Shown piece after piece: positions 30,789 through 35,761 of a stretch of 35,761 nt of DNA (its first letter is position 1; each line of letters begins with the position of its first letter). Origin of the DNA: JAITWN01 sp034002745 (lineage in GTDB: Bacteria; Pseudomonadota; Gammaproteobacteria; SZUA-140). A program made the position numbers and the translations under genes. The DNA is taken from positions 1 through 35,761 of the forward strand of contig JAVEZY010000028.1 in NCBI GenBank assembly GCA_034002745.1, in the 5' to 3' direction. The notes under the pieces are model-generated. The model was not told the DNA's origin and ran no database searches. It was given only the letters and a program-made list of their open reading frames with translations.

Positions 30789-32168
30789 TCAGTGATCCTT
30801 GCCGCTTGCCGCCATCAGGCGGGTGCTGTGATGCTCGAGCACCTCGACCAGCCGGTTGGCGCGGCCGGTGAGGAGGCTGTGCGCCAGCAGGGCCGGAATG
30901 GCCACGATCAGTCCCAGTTCGGTGGTCACCAGGGCTTCGGAAATACCGCCCGACATGATGCGCGGGTCGCCGGAACCGAACAGGGTGATCGACTGGAAGG
31001 TCTCGATCATGCCGGTGACGGTGCCGAGCAGGCCGAGCAGCGGCGCTACCGCCGCGAAGATGCCCAGCGTGCGCAGACCCTTGTGCATGACGACCGCTTC
31101 CTCGCCGACCTTCTCGTGCAGGCGCGCCGACAGCGACTTGGACGACAGTTCGGCTGCCTGCTGGGCCGCGATGTGCAGTCGCCCGAGCGGATTGTCCGGC
31201 CGCGGTTCTTCCGCTTCGGCATGAGCCGCCATCTGGCGCCGCAGGCGGGCGAGGGCGGCGAGGCGATAGACCACGATGATCAGCGCGATGATGCCGATCA
31301 GAATGATTATGTAGCCGATCACGCCGCCGGCCTCGATGTGTTCAGCGAGTCCGGGCGAGTGCACGATCAGCGACAGGATGGCGCCGCGCGAGGGGTCGAC
31401 CGGGAATACATGGTGACCCTGCTGCGCGCTCTCGAGTTCGGCGACCAGGCTGGTGAAGCGCGCCGGCGGCTGGCGGCTGAGTTCCACCAGCTTGACCGTC
31501 TCGGGCAGGTAGCGCAGGAAGCGTCCGTCGGCGACGGCATTGAACACGCCGACGCGGGTCACGGTCTTCTCGATTTCCTCGCCCTCGACCGTGATCACCG
31601 GCGCGCGGAAGCGCACCACCTTGCCGTTCTGCGCCGTCGCTTCCAGCATGGTGACCCACAGCGCTTCCAGATCCTCGATGGTGAGCGCGTGAGGCCGGTT
31701 CGACACCTCATTCAGGCGCTCCGGCCAGTCCGTGAACTGCACGCTGAGCATGGTGTTCTTGATGCTGGCCTGGGCCTCGAGCGCCGACTGGCGGGCGATG
31801 CTGAAGACGTTGGTCAGCTCTCCGGAGCGCGCGTCGAGATCCTCCTCGAGCGCGGCGAGGCGGACCTCGTTGCGTTCGAACTGCGCCCGCAGTTCGTCGG
31901 CCCGCTTCTCCTCCTGCTGTTCCTGGGTCCGCGCTTCGCGCAGCAGCGTCTGCTGTTCGTTGCGGGCGCGCAGGAAGCGCTGCTCGCGCTCCTGGTTGAT
32001 CAGGCGTTCGGTGCCGCGTGACTGCCGCACCTCGTTCAGCAGCTGGTCGAGATCGATCCCGGGAGCGGCCTGCGGCGCCGGCGGCGCCTCGGCGGCGAAT
32101 GCGGTGCCGGTGGCGAGCAGGAGGCCGCCGGCCATCGCCGGCAGCAGACGGTGGAGCCAGTTCTTCAT
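30789..32168 (-). CDS. ttpC: TtpC-like long ExbB protein
   Basis: A 459-residue protein: signal peptide 1-25 (ending AFA), a long periplasmic part including a strongly charged coiled coil (about residues 50-125, QEREQRFLRARNEQQTLLRE), a domain around 150-270, then a membrane domain of MotA/TolQ/ExbB type (about 285-459, with LLGLLGTVTGMIETFQSITL). TtpC in Vibrio is essential for TonB2-driven iron uptake and is thought to connect ExbB2-ExbD2-TonB2. Its ATG overlaps the DUF3450 stop by four bases (ATGA). Confidence 0.92.
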   Translation of the reverse strand: MKNWLHRLLPAMAGGLLLATGTAFAAEAPPAPQAAPGIDLDQLLNEVRQSRGTERLINQEREQRFLRARNEQQTLLREARTQEQQEEKRADELRAQFERNEVRLAALEEDLDARSGELTNVFSIARQSALEAQASIKNTMLSVQFTDWPERLNEVSNRPHALTIEDLEALWVTMLEATAQNGKVVRFRAPVITVEGEEIEKTVTRVGVFNAVADGRFLRYLPETVKLVELSRQPPARFTSLVAELESAQQGHHVFPVDPSRGAILSLIVHSPGLAEHIEAGGVIGYIIILIGIIALIIVVYRLAALARLRRQMAAHAEAEEPRPDNPLGRLHIAAQQAAELSSKSLSARLHEKVGEEAVVMHKGLRTLGIFAAVAPLLGLLGTVTGMIETFQSITLFGSGDPRIMSGGISEALVTTELGLIVAIPALLAHSLLTGRANRLVEVLEHHSTRLMAASGKDH

Positions 32169-32971
32169 TGCACTTCCTCCGGCGCGGCGACTGGGAGCCG
32201 GATGAGATCCGGCGGCAGTTCCTTGCGTGCGAGACGCAGGCCCTGACGGATCATCTGCGCGTTGTTCTGGGGCAGCACCTGCCAGCTCTTGCTGTCATTG
32301 CTCCACACCCCGGCCTCCTGGCCGTCCAGCGTCAGATAATAGAGTTCGGTCCGACCGATGCGCAGGAGTTCGACGGTGCGCGAATCGCTGCTGTGCGGCA
32401 GCGCGGCGCGATAGGCCTCGATGGTATTGCCGTACTCGAGTTCGATCTGGTAGGCCTCCAGGATGCGCCGGTACTTCTCGGCGAGGGAGGTGCCCGCCTG
32501 CTGCATCATCGCCTCGAGCTCGCTGATGCGCGCGCTGCGCTCCTCGAGCAGGAACGGCGTATCGGCCTGCACCAGCTGTCCCAGTACGTCCAGCATCTGC
32601 CGCATCAGCGGCAGGATCTGGCGCTTGGTGATCTCGATGCTGTTGATCTGCTGCTCGAGCGCGCTCGTCTCTGCCTGCTGGGTGGCGATCATGCGCTCCA
32701 TCTGGGCGTTGTAGTTGCGGAGCTGATCGATGCTGCGCAGCGTTTCGCGGTACTGGTCCAGCGCAACGCGCGTTTGATCGTCGAGCTGATCGATGCGCTG
32801 CTGCGTGTCGGCCGCCTCCCGCTGCGCGCCGCTCTGTTCGCCGATCGCCTGTTCCACGGAGGACTGGGCATGGGTATTCAGTACGATACCGAGGCCGAGA
32901 ACAGGGCCGAGCAGGGCGCCAGCCATTGCGGTGCGAAGTCGGCGCGAAGGCCGTAGGGTTGGACTGCTCAC
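32165..32971 (-). CDS. DUF3450 exported coiled-coil protein
   Basis: A 268-residue exported protein, first cistron of the TonB operon. The N-terminus is a signal peptide (about 1-36, ending NTHAQS). Residues 38-125 form a long Gln/Glu/Arg-rich coiled coil (ETLRSIDQLRNYNAQMERMI), followed by a globular part (VELLRIGRTELYYLTLDGQE). DUF3450 always travels with TtpC-type operons in gammaproteobacteria; its role is unproven, probably structural. The start is GTG at 32971 with AGAGGAAA about 10 bases upstream; the first ATG at 32926 would cut the signal peptide. Confidence 0.88.
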   Translation of the reverse strand: MSSPTLRPSRRLRTAMAGALLGPVLGLGIVLNTHAQSSVEQAIGEQSGAQREAADTQQRIDQLDDQTRVALDQYRETLRSIDQLRNYNAQMERMIATQQAETSALEQQINSIEITKRQILPLMRQMLDVLGQLVQADTPFLLEERSARISELEAMMQQAGTSLAEKYRRILEAYQIELEYGNTIEAYRAALPHSSDSRTVELLRIGRTELYYLTLDGQEAGVWSNDSKSWQVLPQNNAQMIRQGLRLARKELPPDLIRLPVAAPEEVQ

Positions 32972-33086
32972 CTGGGCTGTTTCCTCTATGCGTTGCTTTG
33001 CGTGATGTTTCCGCAGCGAGAGCGGCGGCTGTCTGACATGACGAATGAGAGATATGAAGATTGGCGCAGGGACATATCGTTCGACT

Positions 33087-33101
33087 TGAGAATGATTCCT
33101 A
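33087..33101. promoter_or_regulatory. Fur-box-like site
   Basis: TGAGAATGATTCCTA matches the 7-1-7 Fur consensus at 10 of 14 defined positions. It overlaps the -10 of the candidate TonB-operon promoter, the usual place for iron repression. Confidence 0.45.
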
Positions 33102-33120
33102 CTTGTAAAAAGTATGTCAA
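33092..33120 (-). promoter_or_regulatory. Promoter of the TonB/Ttp operon
   Basis: On the minus strand TTGACA (33120-33115, perfect -35) is followed 17 bp later by AATCAT (33097-33092, 4/6 to the -10). It points at the DUF3450 gene, leaving a leader of about 115 bases. Confidence 0.6.
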
Positions 33121-33155
33121 GTGATTATCGGCGTCCCGGCCGGTTTTCCCCTGTT

Positions 33156-33340
33156 TCAGCGCGATGATTCAGGTCGTAAGAATATATCTGGTTTTGTACT
33201 AAGGTGCCAGAGGTCCGGCGTCAAAAGCGGTGCGGCTCGGGGCTTCGAGCGCAGGGAGGCGAGCGCTTTCGTGCGGGTGCTGCGGCCGTTGTTGTCGGGG
33301 ATCGTGTAGAAGATGGTGGCGTCGACTATGTCATGGCCGT
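33156..33340 (-). pseudogene. Remnant of a second TonB-dependent receptor, cut by the assembly gap
   Basis: The open minus-strand frame running out of the N block reads GHDIVDATIFYTIPDNNGR (33338-33282). It matches 10 of 19 residues of GYDVVNASLFYTFRADNGR in the neighbouring receptor (33961-33905), a beta-barrel strand pair near the C-terminus. After the Arg the similarity ends in all three frames, where the intact receptor continues QVYLDVNNIFDEVY. The frame stays open to a stop at 33156 with unrelated, basic residues. It is either a decayed paralogue, a recombined 3' end, or an assembly chimera. Confidence 0.5.
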
Positions 33341-33440
33341 NNNNNNNNNNNNNNNNNNNNNNNNNNNNNNNNNNNNNNNNNNNNNNNNNNNNNNNNNNNN
33401 NNNNNNNNNNNNNNNNNNNNNNNNNNNNNNNNNNNNNNNN
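33341..33440. other. Assembly gap (100 N)
   Basis: Exactly 100 undetermined bases, the conventional placeholder for a scaffold gap of unknown length. What lies here is not known. Confidence 0.98.
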
Positions 33441-33693
33441 CATCAAGTATCTCCGAATGCCCGCCCTGATATCCGTAGACTCTCGGCAGCTTGAAGGTGA
33501 GCAACGTCAAGCTTGATCTGCCGCGATGCAAATCACAATGCGTCAGCCGGCCAGTCAGCGTCCTATCGGCTATGTATCTCGCTGGCGACGCTCAAGTGGT
33601 ACCACATTATAGAGGTCCGGTACCCGGTTCAATGGAAATCACGCTTAGCCTTGGATCTATAGCATCTGACCGGGTTTCTTTCGACTGGAAAGA
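33441..33693. other. Right flank of the gap, no gene recognised
   Basis: About 250 bases between the gap and the receptor terminator. The minus frame next to the gap reads PRVYGYQGGHSEILD, which could be the end of something in the gap, but I cannot place it. Codon-level pattern and base composition look less GC-rich than the rest. Confidence 0.4.
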
Positions 33694-33725
33694 AAAAGCC
33701 CTGCCTCTTACGAGGCAGGGCTTTT
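33694..33725 (-). terminator. Intrinsic terminator of the TonB-dependent receptor gene
   Basis: AAAAGCCCTGCCTC (33694-33707) and its exact complement (33712-33725) form a 14-bp stem around TTAC. On the minus strand it ends in a T-run (TTTTT), 24 bases after the receptor stop at 33749. Confidence 0.9.
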
Positions 33726-33748
33726 CAGTACCTTCAGTGAAGGAGTCT

Positions 33749-35761
33749 TTACAGCGACATCCTGAAGCCAACCATGGCATTGGCCGGCGGGCGCGGGCTG
33801 TAGCTCGTCGGCACATTTCCTTGGCTGGGGTGCGGACCACCAGACACGTTCTCCGAGTAGACCTCGTCGAAGATGTTGTTAACGTCCAAATACACCTGTG
33901 CATTGCGCCCGTTATCAGCGCGGAAGGTGTAGAAGAGCGAAGCATTGACCACATCATAGCCATCGTATTCGATGGTGTTGGTTGCGTTGGTGTACCAACT
34001 GCCCAGCGAGCGCAGGCGGATTTGTCCGCCGAAGCCGACCGGAGGAGCGTAGCGAACGCCAATGTTGGCGATGTACTCGGGTAGACGCTGCACCTCCATA
34101 CCGATCAAGCTTGCATTCGCATTCTCCTTGACTTCGCTGTCATTGAGGGAGAATACGGTGAACACCTCGAGGTTTTCGACGGCTGCTGGGAAGTATCGAA
34201 TCTCACCTTCGAGGCCGGTGCGGCGTGTCTTTCCCGCGTTGATCCAGGGACTGTTGGCATCGGCGGGATTCTCGCGCATGATCTCGTCCGAACTTGTGAT
34301 CATGAAGGCGGCAAGATCGAGATACCATTGCGGTGTCGGTGCGCCATTGATGCCGATTTCATACTGCCAGATCTCAATGGTGTCGACATCAGCTGTGGGA
34401 TCATACTTTTGTGCGCCCGGCAGACCGAATCCATTGGCTATGCTTGCACGCAGCTCCCAGGTATCCGTCAGCGCTGAACGTACTCCAAGCTTCGGGCTGA
34501 AGTGATCGTAGGAGTTCATGTCGGTTCGTGCATCGTTGGCGGCGTGATTCACACGATCACCATCGAAGTTGTCATATCTGAAGCCAAGCGTCGGCCGGAA
34601 GCGAGGATGCACATTCATATCCATCTGTCCGTACACCGACGTGGTCTTGATATTGTAGGTGTTGTCTTCTCGCAGGTTGTACCGATCTCTGCGCACCGTG
34701 TCCCAACGCTGCACTTCGGCTTCTTCATCGTAGTATTCGATACCGACGACCCAGCTGCTGTCGGAGCCAAAGAGGTTGCTCACGCCATTCAGGCTGGTGC
34801 CGAAGGCCATGGCGTCGCGACCGTGCACGTGCTCGGTCTGCGGTGCGATATCCGTGATGTTGACCGCCGCATTGGGATCCATGAAATCGGACGGTAGCGC
34901 ATTCAGGTCAGGGTACGTATCCAGGACCCGCAAACTGGTCTGGTAACGGGTGAAGTCGCTGCGGGTGCGATACGCGAATGCCAGCAACTTAAGGTCATCG
35001 CTGAGATTGTGGAAAAAGTCCAGACGTTGCGAATTGAGCTGCTTGGAACCCGTATCATCCTGCAGCTGAGTGAACGGATTCTCGTCCCGGCGGCGGGACT
35101 TGTCGCTGAACTGGTCGTGCTGGATGTAGTTCGGTCCCTGCCACTCGCCGCCATGTCCGCGCAGCGAGAGCGCGATTTCGCTGTTGCCGAACTGGTAGGC
35201 TCCGCGCAGGGCCGCGTTCATCTTGGTATAGCGGGAGTGCCGGCGCCAGCCCTCACTCTCGTATCCTTGCAGCGCACCATTGATCTGCAGACCGTCGATA
35301 TTGGTGCCGAATGCGGCCTGGGCGTCATAGGTATCGAAAGAACCCATGGACAGATCGATGTCGCCATATTCGCCGGTTTTGCGCGTGTTGAATGCTACCA
35401 CGCCACCTCGGGCAAAATTGCCATAGAGGGGGGAGACTGGACCCTTGAATACTTGAACGTGGTCGATCTCCAGCGGGATGATGATGTTGGTATCTCCATA
35501 GCCGTCGGCATGCGATTCGCCCTCGTTCAGGCTGATGCCGTCGAGCGCCATGCCGGCCTCGCTACCATGGCCGCCGCCCGTAAAGCCGCGGATGGTGAAT
35601 ACGTCAGCGATGCCGCCATGCTGGTAGGCGACCGCATCGAAGCCCGGAACCTCCTCAAGAATGTTGAGGGGCGACTCCCACCGCTCTGCGCTGATGCGCT
35701 CCTGATCGATCGTGTTGATGGTGAACGAGCGGTCGGCCTCCCGCATGCCTTCGCCCTTGAC
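33749..35761 (-). CDS. TonB-dependent outer-membrane receptor (5' end beyond window)
   Basis: At least 670 residues of a TonB-dependent receptor; the frame is open to the last base of the window, so the signal peptide and TonB box are missing. The visible part starts in the plug domain (SFTINTIDQERISAERWESP, then VFTIRGFTG, and VQVFKGPVSPLYGNFARGGVV), then the 22-strand barrel, ending with QVYLDVNNIFDEVYSENVSG and a C-terminal aromatic-containing strand (AMVGFRMSL). The type fits siderophore or other metal-complex uptake, but no substrate-specific motif is evident. The stop at 33749 is followed by a strong terminator. It is separated from the TonB operon by the gap region and likely uses that system. 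Confidence 0.92.
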   Translation of the reverse strand, partial: VKGEGMREADRSFTINTIDQERISAERWESPLNILEEVPGFDAVAYQHGGIADVFTIRGFTGGGHGSEAGMALDGISLNEGESHADGYGDTNIIIPLEIDHVQVFKGPVSPLYGNFARGGVVAFNTRKTGEYGDIDLSMGSFDTYDAQAAFGTNIDGLQINGALQGYESEGWRRHSRYTKMNAALRGAYQFGNSEIALSLRGHGGEWQGPNYIQHDQFSDKSRRRDENPFTQLQDDTGSKQLNSQRLDFFHNLSDDLKLLAFAYRTRSDFTRYQTSLRVLDTYPDLNALPSDFMDPNAAVNITDIAPQTEHVHGRDAMAFGTSLNGVSNLFGSDSSWVVGIEYYDEEAEVQRWDTVRRDRYNLREDNTYNIKTTSVYGQMDMNVHPRFRPTLGFRYDNFDGDRVNHAANDARTDMNSYDHFSPKLGVRSALTDTWELRASIANGFGLPGAQKYDPTADVDTIEIWQYEIGINGAPTPQWYLDLAAFMITSSDEIMRENPADANSPWINAGKTRRTGLEGEIRYFPAAVENLEVFTVFSLNDSEVKENANASLIGMEVQRLPEYIANIGVRYAPPVGFGGQIRLRSLGSWYTNATNTIEYDGYDVVNASLFYTFRADNGRNAQVYLDVNNIFDEVYSENVSGGPHPSQGNVPTSYSPRPPANAMVGFRMSL

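Overview
The window is GC-rich chromosomal DNA that looks like a free-living, aerobic or microaerobic Gammaproteobacterium. The main reasons are the complete DUF3450-TtpC-ExbB-ExbD-TonB-TPR operon and ordinary gammaproteobacterial housekeeping genes (tadA, ygiD, slyD, rlmJ, ppa, yggU). I cannot name a genus. A run of exactly 100 N at 33341-33440 shows it is a draft scaffold. I see no tRNA, rRNA, CRISPR array, phage gene or insertion sequence.

Layout. 1-2700: a mostly gene-poor left edge, a 46-aa six-cysteine desulforedoxin-like protein, a fused heavy-metal-binding/SafE-type membrane protein, and a DUF2892 membrane protein. 2900-5500: a MocR (GntR-aminotransferase) regulator divergent from three unrecognised small genes: a four-helix membrane protein, a 43-aa single-helix microprotein and a zinc-ribbon two-helix protein. 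5528-11473: a sulfide/persulfide detoxification island. On the minus strand a 1-Cys peroxiredoxin is translationally coupled to an ArsR regulator; on the plus strand are persulfide dioxygenase, the split YeeE/YedE pair PmpA/PmpB, sulfide:quinone reductase and a SulP anion transporter. A good sigma-70-type promoter with an overlapping inverted repeat lies between the two arms. 11672-15837: a Tat-exported aldo/keto reductase, an NTP/NDP-exchanger-like carrier and a large secreted TPR protein.

15891-20492 (minus): a MaoC-phosphotransacetylase fusion, a cardiolipin-synthase-like phospholipase D, an FMN reductase and a YgiD-type extradiol dioxygenase. 20621-27972 (plus): tadA, sodC, a SnoaL-like protein with an acidic tail, DUF3617, yggU, ppa, slyD, DUF2784, rlmJ, DUF3300 and a glutaminyl cyclase. 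27976-32971 (minus): a six-gene TonB energising operon with overlapping cistrons, preceded by a perfect -35 and a Fur-box-like site. After a gap-containing stretch comes the 3' part of a TonB-dependent receptor gene that leaves the window at 35761.

How they work together. In the sulfide island, SQR would oxidise H2S to persulfide and the dioxygenase would convert persulfide to sulfite. PmpA/B and SulP plausibly move sulfur anions, and ArsR plausibly derepresses the set when it senses reactive sulfur. The TonB operon would energise uptake through receptors such as the one at the right edge. A small family of GC-rich palindromes built on AGGGGAGCGTCCCCT recurs at four intergenic sites and appears to serve as terminators, or possibly as mobile regulatory elements.
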